A DNA stretch of 64,000 bases from Nematostella vectensis (Eukaryota > Cnidaria > Anthozoa > Actiniaria > Edwardsiidae), in NCBI RefSeq assembly GCF_932526225.1, contig NC_064038.1, positions 16,541,075 through 16,605,074 of the forward strand, written 5' to 3'. A program made the translations under genes and the position numbers. Positions 45,220-56,489 of the stretch are shown in pieces; position 1 is the stretch's first letter, and every line of letters begins with the position of its first letter. The notes beneath the pieces were generated by a model. The model did no database searches and was not told the origin of the DNA. It saw only the letters and a program-made list of their open reading frames with translations.

Positions 45220-46776
45220 TTAACCCTTTCAGGCCGGTGAACGTCAAATGACGTGTTGCGTTACATAGCGTTATCTTACGGTGAACGTCATTTGACGTTT
45301 TCCCTAGTGACCTTCAAAAACTGACCAATAACTCTTTACCACTTCCTTATATGGGAATGCCATGTGCTTCAGTAGATAGAGCGTGAAATTTCACACAACT
45401 TTCTTATACAACTTGCGATCATTCGAACAATATCTACTGCGATAAACCACCGTTTTTTACACTGTTTTGAACTCCATTTTGACCAAATGGATTCATGGTT
45501 TGAAGATATCTTCGGAGAGTCTGATGATGAAGAGTTTGAGGGCTTTGAAAGCCAAGAAATTGGCGGTTCAAGCTCGGATAGCTCTTCTGAAGACGAAGGC
45601 CACGAGAGCGAAGACATTGAAGACGAGATTTGTCGAGAAATTCTTCGCCGATCTCTATTCCTGACTTCACTCCTAGATGCGGCCCGAAAAACCTACCTGG
45701 AAACTTGTCTCCCCTATCTTTCTTTGAGTTGTTTTTCAAATCAAAGGTGATAGAACTCATTGTGACCGAGACTAATATGTATGCGGTTCAATGCAACACT
45801 GACGAGTTTGACGAAGAAGGAAGGAAGAAAGCTAAGGACGCGAATTGGTTCGACAAAGAGGGAAACATCAAACCTCTAACAATCGAAGAACCGAAGGCGT
45901 TTCTCGGCATCACCATCATGATGGGCATTGTTGACCTCAGCGATCAGCATCGCTCATACTATACGGTATCCTTAAGAGGACATGTGAAATGGTGGAAATA
46001 TTTATTTTATTTTTACATGGACATCTCAATAATCAACGCATTGCAGCTCCATGGCCAGAGTGCTGAAGCGAAACTTACTAACTTCGAGTTTAGACTTGCA
46101 CTCGCAAAGAGCCTCATTGGAACTTACTAGGGAAGACAGCGAGCCGGACGTCCACGCGTTCTCCCGGTTATCGCGGATGTCGAGCACTTTTCGGAGAAAT
46201 TGGCAGACAAGGCGAAAGCCTGTAAAAACTGTCAATCTAAGAACAAGCGCCTAAAAGCTGGAAATAAGGCAGTGAAACGTGCAAAGGAAACGCGAAACGG
46301 GTGCCGAAAGTGTGATGTTCACTTGTGCGTGGGAGACTGCTTTTGTGAATGGCACCAGCAGCGCAGAGACGACAACAAATAAACTGAAATACGGACATTC
46401 CCCTGCTTGAGGAAAGGACAGCAATAACATCAGAGCTTAGTTTAATACTCCATGCCACTGAATTCTAGTTTCTATAGCTTTCTGCTTCTCTTGACAAAGA
46501 CTGTACGATAGGTGGATTAGTGGCGGGAAATTCAAAAACATGATTTTCATTGCTTTGTAATTCTCTTAAACCAAGCTTGTTTGACCCCATTTTAGGATTA
46601 AAAGAATACTTATTATATGGGGAGTAAGCAATTTCTATATTGTTAGCTACAATAATCAGTAGTTTCCTTGCGATAAAGCAATGTTTGAAGGTGACTATAA
46701 CTTCAGTTGTGTGAGGTTAATTAATTCAGGACGGGGTCATTTGTCAGCTCTGGAAACTTAGGCCTGAAAGGGTTAA
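45220..46776 (+). mobile_element. internally deleted piggyBac element with TTAA duplication
   Basis: TTAA at 45220-45223 and 46773-46776 flank perfect 12-bp inverted ends CCCTTTCAGGCC and GGCCTGAAAGGG. The 1549-bp element carries only the two ends of a piggyBac transposase gene (see next entry). Both TTAA copies and the ends are exact, so it probably inserted relatively recently compared with the element it sits in. Confidence 0.93.
45487..46382 (+). pseudogene. piggyBac transposase lacking its catalytic core
   Basis: The N-terminal acidic region (MDSWFEDIFGESDDEE, Ser-rich) starts at 45487. A one-base frameshift near 45655 leads to the conserved N-terminal helices (LSPLSFFELFF, ETNMYAVQ, EEPKAFLGITIMMGI). 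At about 45930 the frame jumps straight to the part just after the third catalytic Asp (SDQHRSYY, WWKYLFYFYMDISIINA). All DDD core segments between are gone, yet the junction keeps the frame. After an in-frame TAG (46128-46130) the same frame encodes the Cys/His zinc ribbon (CRKCDVHLCVGDCF...H) to a stop at 46382. Transposition would need a transposase from elsewhere. Confidence 0.85.
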
Positions 46777-49089
46777 GCTTTTCATACACCTCCCATGAGA
46801 TTGGGATTACCCTCTTGTTCTCTTGGCTTGACTTAATTAACTTGAAGTATGTATCTATGATGAAATTTGTCAACCACATATCCTGGGAACGGGGAGCAGA
46901 GTTGTTGACCAAGGCGTTGATATCAGCAGGACCAATCAGCTGGTCCCCATTAAACTGTATGAGATCCCCCACAACAGCCTCTACCTCATTCATCTCATAT
47001 TTGGGAAGAGAATATGGAATCATGGGGACAAAGGTTGAAGTGTCTAGGCCATGTGGCAAACCCATATGAACATCACATTGTTGGGTTGTTTCCTTGGAAG
47101 TGCTTGAAGTACAGCTGTTGGAAGTTGCAGTTTTTTCCACAAAGATCAGATCATCACTGCAGCATGTTCCTTTCGATGTGCTAGCCCTGGTTTTTGTAAC
47201 AGGCTCATCAAGATTATTCTCCTCACTAGGGAGATCAGCAAAATCATCATCTTCAATATTGTCAGAGTCATCAGAAACTGGAAAGGGGAAGACGTCTACC
47301 GTTGCTTGCTCTGCTGATTGTGAGGAGTAAAGACAGCACTTGACAAATCCATCTTCATCAGGTTCGATGCAGTGTAAGCTGGAGATTCCAGGGATCACTT
47401 GGGCTTCAGTGATGTACTTCTTGATGCACAATGAATCCAGCCTCTAATTCAATTCCTTCTCTGGAATAAAGGAAACATTGACTTTCTTTGACTGGCTACT
47501 AGCCACCTGAAAGAATGAATGTGCATCACAGACAATGTTGTCACGGTTTGACTTTACAGCATTCCAAACAAGCCTCTTGATGGTTCCACCAATTCCATCT
47601 ACTGCCCCCTTGCCATGAGAGGTAGCAAAGAAATTCCATTGCACATGTACCACCTCTTCTAGTTTGTGCAAAAAGCTCACAATGAATCGGTTCTTGAATT
47701 GAGAGCTACTGTAGGTCCATCAGAGAAGATGTAAACCTTGGTCACCTCAGGATGTCTCTGCTTAACAAAATCAGAGATTACCTGCCACATAAATACTGCG
47801 ACTGCATTCTTGTCATGCTTCAATTCATCTGAGACAATGACATGAGATTCACACATTCTCTCTGCATCTTTCGGTTTTGTCCAAATAGCCACAGTAAAAA
47901 GGGTGACATTGGTCTGGGCCCAATGAGCTGACTGAATCTCATCCTGAAACTTGCAGCTGTAATTCTCAGCGAAATCTACCTGGATGACTGCCTCATCTGG
48001 GCCAACATTGTCAAGCTTGCCTTCAAAATATTCAGACTGTCTTTTTCTGATGAAAACATGTTGCGGGGAAAAAGGGAGCTTCCTATCTAGTGATGCCAAA
48101 ACATCACTAACTGTGCCTTCTTTGCACACCTTTTGCATCTTTTTCATAGTGGTAGTAGAACCATCCTTTCCTTCTTTTGCAGGGACTGACACTGTCGTGC
48201 GCTCCCACTCATACCATGTAACTGTCGTATCATCATACTCAAGCTCATCTAGGAATTTGGGACATTGGCTGCATTTCCCATGCATGCACTCCTCTGAATT
48301 TGCACTGCAGACAAAATTATCTACAAAATATCCTGTATAGCTTGGGAACTCAGTTATTTGTTTACTGAGACAGTCACAAATAAGCTTGATGTTCTCGTGA
48401 TACTGGCACAAGCAGACATTTCGTGGCAATTCTGAAGAAAGGAGAACGTGTGGTGGCCTCGGAGAGCTAAATTTACTCAGTCCAATCTTGGTGGTTGGGT
48501 TGGCTTGCAAGAAAAGAGCATGTACCTCTCTCAAATAATACAAGAGATGTCTTTTCTGGAATTGCTGTTTTTTCCTTTGGCTTGGCATGTTTTAAAGTCC
48601 TTTCTTCCTGGGGACTGTTGTGAGATGGAGTTGAGCACATAAAAAGCTTGTACTTTGGTTGTGGTTTCTTCATCCAGGCCCTTATTACCAGCTCGTTTGT
48701 GTTTTTTTGCATCAGGGGGGCAACCCAGCAACTGAAGCAAGCTTCACTATCACAGCATTCCTTTTACGTGGACTTTTTGACAAGTGGTGTTTAACTTTAC
48801 CAACTGCTTTTCCCAAAGCCTGGGGAGTTAAGTAAGCTTTTTCATTGTTACCCTAGGGGTTGTTCTTGCTTTAGCCTCATTCTTCCCTTTCTGTAATAGC
48901 CTGAATTTCCTTACACGGTCCCTGTTAGCCTTTTTCTTGCGGTCAATCTCCTGCTGACTGTTCTTTTGGTCTGTCCCTTTCAGCCCGTTTTCTTTCTTTA
49001 TACTTGTGTTTATACTCATTATACTTTGCATAATCCTTTCTCAGTTTGCTACGGCGTATCTGCGACCTCTCTGTACTAGTTTTAGCCAT
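46777..49089 (-). pseudogene. transposon ORF, basic N-terminus, DDE-like core, Ulp1 start
   Basis: It starts at ATG 49087-49089 with a Lys/Arg-rich segment (SKLRKDYAKYNEYKHKYKER). After frameshifts near 48950 and 48560 comes a Cys-rich region and then a conserved block: VDFAENY (Asp 47974-47976), SDGP (Asp 47719-47721) and HGKGAVDGIGG (Asp 47597-47599). The spacing and context suggest an RNase-H-like DDE/D transposase core. A further frameshift lies near 47680 and a stop near 47444. An acidic linker then leads to WLTNFIIDTYFKLI, the start of a Ulp1 protease domain, which the piggyBac interrupts at EKL. I have seen this core in unnamed cnidarian and fish proteins but cannot assign a family. 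Not functional as it stands. Confidence 0.7.
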
Positions 49090-49449
49090 TTGAACGCATA
49101 GAGAACATCGAGTGAATGCTTTTAGTCATATGCAGTGTAGAAAAGGATTATATTATAACTGGTCAGCAGTATCCCCAATTGTGTGCATGCTCAAAATGGG
49201 ATACCACTGACCAGTAGAGAACAGAAAACATTGCTGAGACATATCAAGACAATTTTCACTAGATCTAGAATTATATAAACTCGATTCATGATTTTATCCC
49301 TATGATAGACCTGTAGTTGTACATGTAGCCAAATAAATCAGGTATTATAAGACTGACATACAATAATTTTTGCTCTAAATCAGACCTGAGAATACTTGTC
49401 CATCACAAAATCATTGGTTTAAGTTTGAACTGTAAACAATCCCTAAAAT

Positions 49450-49839
49450 GTAATGTCCGCAACAATATTTGTGTAATGTCCGCAACACACATTTTCTTTA
49501 ATAGAAGCTTTCAATTCAAATTAATTTCAGATTTTTTTTGGCTATATTAATATTTCATCATTCCTGAGTAGAGAATACCTGCTTATTCCCTTTGAAGATT
49601 GCACAAATCACAGGCAATAGCCTTAGAAATGTGTTAGTAGAATGAATTGTTTACTTTTGGTGTAATGTCCGCAACACGTCTAAAAAACTAATAGGGGCAT
49701 TATGAGAAGAGCAATTGAGAATTATTTCTTTGTATATTTACAAGAGGGTTACAAAGCATATTTCAAGTGAGCTGCATTCTGGTGGATTTGGCAGGCATTT
49801 AAAATGTGATTTTTTGCCTCTGAATGTAATGTCCGCAAC
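49450..49839. repeat. right subterminal repeat cluster
   Basis: Four copies of GTAATGTCCGCAAC in the same orientation at 49450, 49473, 49662 and 49826. The last lies 1 bp from the terminal TGGAACTGCCC. Together with the left cluster they mark the element's two ends. Confidence 0.85.
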
Positions 49840-49851
49840 ATGGAACTGCCC

Positions 49852-50261
49852 AAATACTCCTCTCATGCATTTGAGGCCAAACCATAATAAACCGCCTGTA
49901 AGATAATTCTTCACAATAAAACTTCCATTTTTGATAAAATGTCCATGTGTGCCACACTCTATCTGACGTCTCAACAGCCTTCTGCCAACTTCCAGTTCAT
50001 TATCACTCTTCTGCTTCATATTGTCCTTTTCTTGACATTTCATTTAATATCTCTTCAATTGTCGGGTCAATCAATGTAATGACCTCGTAGTATCTTGCTT
50101 TGAATACAGCTGCTATTCCTAGAGCTTTAATGTTCTATTGAACTGTGCATTTGCATGCCCCAAAATGATAAATGTCACTTTCAAGGCTAAGCTTACAACA
50201 GTCCTTCTGGATGCTTCAAAGTTTGCTGAGCCGTCGAATATAAGGGTCCTGTTCTCGCTCC
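49852..50261. other. intergenic, no gene recognised
   Basis: Unique sequence between the 6-kb transposon and the 33-bp minisatellite; no feature seen. Confidence 0.5.
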
Positions 50262-51155
50262 ATTACAGGTAAACATGACCCTCATGGTCACTCCATTACA
50301 TGTAAACATGACCCTCATGGTCACTCCATTACAGGTAAACATGACCCTCATGGTCACTCCATTACAGGTTAACATGACCCTCATGGTCACTCCATTACAG
50401 GTAAACATGACCCTCATGGTCACTCCATTACAGGTAAACATGACCCTCATGGTCACTCCATTACATGTAAACATGACCCTCATGGTCACTGCATTACATG
50501 TAAACATGACCCTCATGGTCACTCCATTACATGTAAACATGACCCTCATGGTCACTCCATTACATGTAAACATGACCCTCATGGTCACTCCATTACATGT
50601 AAACGTGACCCTCATGGTCACTCCATTACAGGTAAACATGACCCTCATGGTCACTCCATTACAGGTAAACATAACCCTCATGGTCACTACATTACATGTA
50701 AACGTGACCCTCATGGTCACTCCATTACATGTAAACATGACCCTCATGGTCACTCCATTACATGTTAACATGACCCTCATGGTCACTCTATTACAGGTAA
50801 ACATGATCCTCATGGTTACTGCATTACAGGTAAACATGACCCTCATGGTCACTCCATTACAGGTAAACATGACCCTCATGGTCACTCCATTACATGTAAA
50901 CATGACCCTCATGGTCACTCCATTACATGTAAACATGACCCTCATGGTCACTCCATTACAGGTAAACGTGACCCTCATGGTCACCCCATTACAGGTAAAC
51001 GTGACCCTCATGGTCACTCCATTACAGGTAAACGTGACCCTCATGGTCACTCCATTACAGGTAAACGTGACCCTCATTGTCACTGCATTACAGGTAAACG
51101 TGACCCTCATTGTCACTCCATTACAGGTAAACATGACCCTCATGGTCACTCCAAG
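50262..51155. repeat. 33-bp minisatellite, about 27 units
   Basis: Units read CATTACA[GT]GTAAACATGACC then CTCATGGTCACTC. A 33-bp period is a multiple of three and the unit has no stop in several frames, so long open frames appear on both strands (VTMRVMFTCNG and TLMVTPLQVNM units). These are artefacts. Each unit contains TGACCCTCATGGTCA, a near-palindrome. Confidence 0.95.
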
Positions 51156-51653
51156 GCCAATTGCCTCAATCTTGGCTGTTACAATTTTTCCTAAGAAACA
51201 CATATAAACATACATAAGTACTTTCCTAGCAGATCTAATACCAAGGCAAGAACAAAACAAATCACCATTTCCAAGTTTTAATTATATACATATGTAGTTA
51301 TCTGAATAAGGGACTGGCGAATACAGACACAAAATAATAAAGTTTTTTGTAAAAAATGGGCACGGCAAATCCCAAGAAAAAGGACCCCATAAACCTGAAA
51401 AAAATTATATCACACCTGAGAAAGCCTGAAATTACCGTATAGAATTTCCTAGAACGTGAGAATCCCTGCGTTAGCTCAGCTACTAAAATTATGCGGACAA
51501 CTATGCTCATCTACAAAGTTGAAGCACGAAGCGAGCGAAGCTGTCTTTGACAATCCTACAATTTTGAATGCATTTCTTTAATATCTAAGCGAAAATTCTT
51601 ACCATTGCAATCAGTTTTTCCACAACGTGAAGTTCGGTTGACTTGGTCGATTA
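51156..51653. other. intergenic, no gene recognised
   Basis: Unique AT-rich sequence between the minisatellite and inverted repeat copy C; nothing recognisable. Confidence 0.5.
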
Positions 51654-53697
51654 TAGCGGAGCCATAGGTATAGAAATATGGTAAGCTATGTGACTTGGTT
51701 TTGTGGTCATCGCGCGGTTACCCTGTGGTGTCACAAATCAGCCAGCCAGTAATCCAGCCGCGCAACTTTCAGGCCCCTCTCGGTCTTACGCTTTTATGAG
51801 TTTTAGTTCAAAACTCGTATGTTCACCGAAAAAAAGGCAGTATTTAACGAGAAAGTTTGTGGATTCCAATGGACTGAAGTCATTTAGGAACCGTAGGAGT
51901 CGATAGTAAAATCTATCCGAGTGTTTGTGAATCCCGCCCGTCGCAACAGCTAAAAAGAGGTCTATAGAGGAGGGCTATGGAGGATCTACACTACCATTGT
52001 ATATTCATTCACTTCTATATTTATGTAAGGAGATCCTGAGAAGAAAAGGCCCTTGATGTCTGTTTTCAGCTATAAAAATCGTTCGCTTGTGTCAACGAGT
52101 TCCTTGCTAGCAGAAATTCGACAACTTCACAGTTTACAACAAAAGCGAACCACAACCACAACAGAAAGCGAAAAAAAAAACTGCCATGGTGAGTTTTAGA
52201 CGATGATTTGTATTGAGAATATGAAAGTTATTTTTCTTTTATTGTTGTGCTTTTATAATGCTTGTTTGTACGTTTTTTTTCCAGAACCAATCGCTCAGAC
52301 TAAAACACCGTACTAGCTTTAGTTTGACGTCAAGATGCCATATCAAAGTCATATATCCTTGTTTTGATGTAAATACGTAAATACAAGTTCTATAAGTAAA
52401 TTCAGGCGTAAATTCCTCACGGTAAGCAAGAATTTAACGACAGAAATACGTAGTAGTCTAGTTACTGTATCAATGCCACTTAGCTTGTTGGATTTATACA
52501 TTTGTTTCTAGAGTTTGTTTTGATAATTCGTGGTTGTGATCAAACATGTTGAGCATAACAACATCCTTTGATGTTCTTCGTTCTCTCTATACTTTATTGA
52601 CTGTGTTGAGATATTTAATAAAGGCTGACAAATATCATCCTGTCATATATTGCTAAAGAAGACCTTTCTTGTCTTTATATTCTGTGTATTTAGTCTTTTC
52701 AAAGATACAGCAACATTTTTTCAACATTATCATAACAACTTTAATTTTACAGAAGAATTTTCTCTTAGAAAATAAAAAAAGGCAACCCTTATTGCCCACA
52801 TTGTTTTTGCTTTTATATTGTCTGCATCTTGCATACTTTCTAATATGTTTATTTATTTTTATTCAAATAGTTGTGGAAAATTAGTAAGGTTATAAATGGC
52901 ATGATGAAAATATTGTTTTGAAAGAAAAAAATAATTAATTGTTTTCACTTTTATTTAGGTAAAACCAACCAAGACTACCTGAGGGCCATTATTGATTCTA
53001 AAGGCTGGAAGGCATAATAATAGGCAAATATTAAGATAATATAGTAGGGGATTTCTTAGTTTTATACGACAGTATAAGTGTAATAGGTTTTTTTAGAGAT
53101 ACTTGCTCTCAATGACAAATCTGTAAAGAAAACTTTTTCTATCAACCTAAAGATAATGAGGAAAAGGGGAAATGTTAGGAGGGTGTTGTTGCATTACTGT
53201 TAATTTTTTTTTATCATAGATATTGTCCCATTTCTTTCTTTTTTCCATCTCTGTTCACTATTTTTGTATGCAATTGATAATATTTGCTGTTTCCCCTCTG
53301 CACCCTAAATAAATTTAAATAGGTTATGTTTGAAATAAGACATTTTCATTTAGCACTACTTTCATTAATATCAAGGATTTTTTTTAGAATTTGCTTGCCA
53401 AGTAAATTTGTTCTTCTCCATTGCATTTAATTTTGGAGTAGCATAAGCATGTGTGGATCCAGGGTTTCTTTAAAACAGCAGGCTACCATGCTTCTCTAAT
53501 AAAAATCTGACCGCGCCTTTGCAGTATTTCCAGGTGGATTTAATGTCGGATTTCGCTACATACCAGAGTGAGTTTTGTCTACAAATAATAGCACGTCTAT
53601 CGAGAACCGAAAGTGTTCCTTTGGCCGTTGTGTCGTGTCAACACAAAGGTATCAAATGCTGGCTTCGCCTTTAGGCAGTGCCTAAATCTATATATTA
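51654..53697 (-). repeat. 2.5-kb interspersed repeat, inverted copy C
   Basis: Reverse-complement copy. Its edge TAGCGGAGCC (51654-51663) matches the 3' end of copies A and B inverted, and the other edge GGCTTCGCCTTTAGGCAGTG (53661-53680) matches the 5' edge of copy B. Interior matches include ACCTAAAGATAATG near 53147 and AACCACAACCACAACAGAAAG near 52148. It is shorter and more diverged than A and B. Confidence 0.65.
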
Positions 53698-54093
53698 TCT
53701 GTCAGTTGGCTAGATTCAGCAACAAAAAGCCGTTGCTCTACTGGCACTGCTATTGATTTTGTGTTGACAATGGCGGCCTCTTTCTTTTTGCTAGTTGCCG
53801 TCGGTTGGTACTTGTCTTCTGACCTGGATGAGCTGTCACTTGTACTTTCCATTACTGTCACACACATGCCATGCTCTCAAAGAACAGCCTTTGCCTTCTT
53901 AGAGTTTGAGTACTTTTTCCCGGCGACTTTCTCTCCTGAAGGATAGCACATTGTTTCGGTTCCCAATTGATTGGTAGCGAAATATCCACTTGTGTACCGC
54001 TTCCTATGCCTCTAGATTCAAGGACTTCCCTAAAACTTTCATACGTTTAACAGTATCGCACTTGCTTGATGTCTTTTTACGTTTCCTACCCAT
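53698..54093 (-). pseudogene. possible decayed ORF next to repeat copy C
   Basis: On the minus strand an ATG (54091-54093) opens a Lys/Arg-rich start (MGRKRKKTSSKCDTVKR). With a frameshift near 54000 and an in-frame TGA near 53880, it can be followed into a Ser/Lys-rich frame (ESTSDSSSRSEDKYQP) that ends where copy C begins. No domain is recognised. It could equally be chance. Confidence 0.25.
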
Positions 54094-55150
54094 ATCGCAA
54101 TATGATAGATGATTTTAGTTGAACGGTGAATAATATGACTGCTAAGTAAGAGTGCTGAGTCTAAAATGGCGGCAAATCAACATAGGATATAGAAAATGTG
54201 TGTTAACTCGACAATATTTGGAAAAAAATCCATTTTTTCAGGATATTGACTTGAATATTAAACATTTTCACAAAATTTACACAAAATGTTGTCATCATGG
54301 AGATTTAGCAGCGTACGCTAGGAAATTCTTTATTTTAATGAACAAGAAGTTATGATTTCGCACAGCTAAGAAATTAAAAAAAAAATTCGGCCAATTTAAA
54401 GAAAATAGCAATTTGCTAGCGTAGGTTACTAGATTATAACTTAATCTAAACAGCTGCAGAAACAAAATCTTAAATAAATATTTTACCACAGAGAAATATT
54501 GAAAAAAGGCCTAATTGAATTAGATTAAGGTATCGGGTTACATGGATGGTCTCAATGTGTTCCTCAATTAATATATATTTATTGTAGAAATGGCCAAACA
54601 CTCATTTTAAAAACTGATCGTTGTATGATTTTTTAATTGCACACAGAATAGGCGATTCTGATACCTTAAGGCGGAACAAAAGAAAAAAACAACTTGCCTT
54701 TAAATTTTAACAGTCGATTGCATATAAGATTAATATGAAGTCCTGAAAATTTGAGTGTCTTAGTACTTTTTGTTTTCGAGATATTCTAAATGAAAGTTGC
54801 GTTGTGAAGGAAAGTTTCGTGCTAATACTTTATACTCAAGCTTCGAAAACAATGGCCATCAAAGTGGGCCCATGCAGCTAGTTTGACACACATTGACCAA
54901 GTCCCCTTTCCAAAGTCACGATTCCCAAGAAATGATTGTCGTCAGAAGCTCTCCGATTTCACATATTACTGCTGTGACGCTTGCGCAAAACAACAGTGCG
55001 CTCGATCTTCTCTATCCTTCCCTGTTCTCTTAGAACTTTACTATGTCTGGGGAGTATAAATTAATTTTCAAGCTGTTAAATATAAATTTAAATTTAGACT
55101 CTATTGATCTCTGTGAAGTTGCTATGCGGTGTCTCCAGAACGGCATGTGA
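54094..55150. other. intergenic, no gene recognised
   Basis: AT-rich sequence with no recognisable exon or repeat upstream of the CR1/L2-like LINE. Confidence 0.5.
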
Positions 55151-55205
55151 TAGGTTTCGCGGGAAAAATAGAGCTTCATATATGGTCGTTTTAGCCTTAT
55201 AAAGC

Positions 55206-56003
55206 GTGTCGAGGTTCAGAGGCATGGCGGGTAGTTTCTGGTGTAGTTTCGGGTGTTTTCTTTGGCTCTACGTTTTTTTTCTTTTTTTCTTCATAGTTTG
55301 CTCCCTGTTTTCAAATCTTGACTTAAACAGATCATCTTCCCTCACTACCACTTCGCCCGTACTGTTTTCTACGGGATCCCACCATATTACCGAGTATTGC
55401 CCTTGGTTGTTATCAAGCCACGTTAGCCTTTGCCGCCATCTTCAGAAGAATCACAGAAGCTTTTTTCAGGCCAGGATCCATCATACGCCTGCATCGACAT
55501 CGTCTTTCCAACTTGAACGCCTCTTATCATGCGGCGACGTCAATCCGAATCCTGGGCCCCAAACGTCAGTGAAATCCAAGTGTAACAACTGCAAAAGAAC
55601 CATTGCCAAGAACCATCGGGCAGTTCGATGTGCTAGTTGCTTGGAAGCATTTCACATCAAGTGCGGGAGTGTCACTCCAGCTTTTTATTGCCAGATCACT
55701 CCATCACAACAATCCTGGTTTTGCACGTCGTGTTCGATAAATCCGCCTTTTCAACAAAATGAAGTCACTGACACTACATTGCTGGATTTTTCTGACCCTC
55801 CATCAACTCTCGGTCGAAATTTGACTAGTGAAAGTGATACGGTTCTCCATTTTTCATCTAAAGGTAAAACGGGAGATCTAATCACATCCTCGGCCTCAGC
55901 GAGACGTTTTTGGACGAATCATGGACGGATACCGAGTTGGCTGTTGATGGTTACTCGCTGGTTAGAGCTGATCGCACATACAACTCTGGTGGCGGGCTGC
56001 TAG
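55206..56003 (+). pseudogene. LINE N-terminal region with 2A-like motif and zinc finger
   Basis: The frame is open for 265 codons. Residues about 10-35 are very hydrophobic (WLYVFFLFFFIVCSLF). DVNPNPGP lies at 55536-55559, within LLSCGDVNPNPGPQ. This is the 2A-like ribosome-skipping consensus D-[VI]-x-x-NPGP with Asn in place of the usual Glu. A C4-H-C3 pattern follows at 55581-55735 (CNNCKRT...CASC...HIKC...CTSC), a PHD-like zinc finger often found in the first part of such LINEs. The reading frame then moves into the endonuclease by a frameshift around 55900. Confidence 0.75.
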
Positions 56004-56430
56004 TTTTCATACCCAGCCATATTTCCTTCAAAAGGCGCGTGGATTTTGAGTTTGAAGGTATTGAAGCCATTTGGCTTGAGCTCTTATTCCCCCGATCTAG
56101 CCCGTGTTTTTTTTGTTTTATTTACCGTCCTCCTTCTACTTCTGCATACATAGCTCTTTTGGACGAAATGCTAGCTCAGCAATAAGCCAGCAGGTTGTGG
56201 TGCTCGGTGATCTTAATTTGATCTCCTCGAAAAGCCTCTTCCTGCGCCAACCAAGCAGTATTTATCCATCTTTGATTCGCTTGGTTATCAACAGCTTATA
56301 ACCAAATCAACCAGACTGATTTCCTTACTGGACCACATTTTTGTTTCCAGCTCTGATTTTGTTATCGAGGCAGACACTGTTTCTAATACTGCGAGTGATC
56401 ACCTCCCTATTTTTGTCGCTTGGAAACTCA
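55870..56430 (+). pseudogene. LINE APE-type endonuclease, frameshifted
   Basis: Recognisable pieces: a target-site motif with SET(F) and DESWTD, GYSLVRADRT, the conserved GGGLLVFIP, IYRPPS, VVLGDLN (the catalytic Asp/Asn pair, near 56200) and a SDHLP-like end (ASDHLPIFV near 56390). They lie in three frames, so the domain is broken. Confidence 0.75.
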
Positions 56431-56489
56431 GAGCAGGTTATTCTAGGTTTTACGTTTTCGATCTCGTAAAAACTTCCGTACTGAATCAT

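Larger units (their letters stand above)
43776..49851 (-). mobile_element. putative 6-kb DNA transposon with DDE and Ulp1 regions
   Basis: The ends are short inverted repeats: GGGCAATTCCA at 43776-43786 and TGGAACTGCCC at 49841-49851 (GGGCAGTTCCA inverted). Inside each end is a cluster of the 14-bp motif GTAATGTCCGCAAC or its complement: 44107, 44121, 44288 and 44302 on the left; 49450, 49473, 49662 and 49826 on the right. Such subterminal repeats are typical transposase-binding sites. The single coding region runs on the minus strand between them and is interrupted by a piggyBac. No target-site duplication was evident next to these ends, so the exact limits are inferred. I cannot assign it to a named superfamily. 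Confidence 0.65.

Noticed and set aside
47984-48340. Plus-strand 118-codon frame
   Set aside because: Antisense shadow of the transposon DDE-like region.
50193-51260. 355-codon and 310-codon open frames (VTMRVMFTCNG, TLMVTPLQVNM)
   Set aside because: Artefact of the 33-bp minisatellite; open on both strands at once.
52669-52884. Hydrophobic 71-codon frame
   Set aside because: Lies inside non-coding repeat copy C; the equivalent frame is absent in copies A and B.
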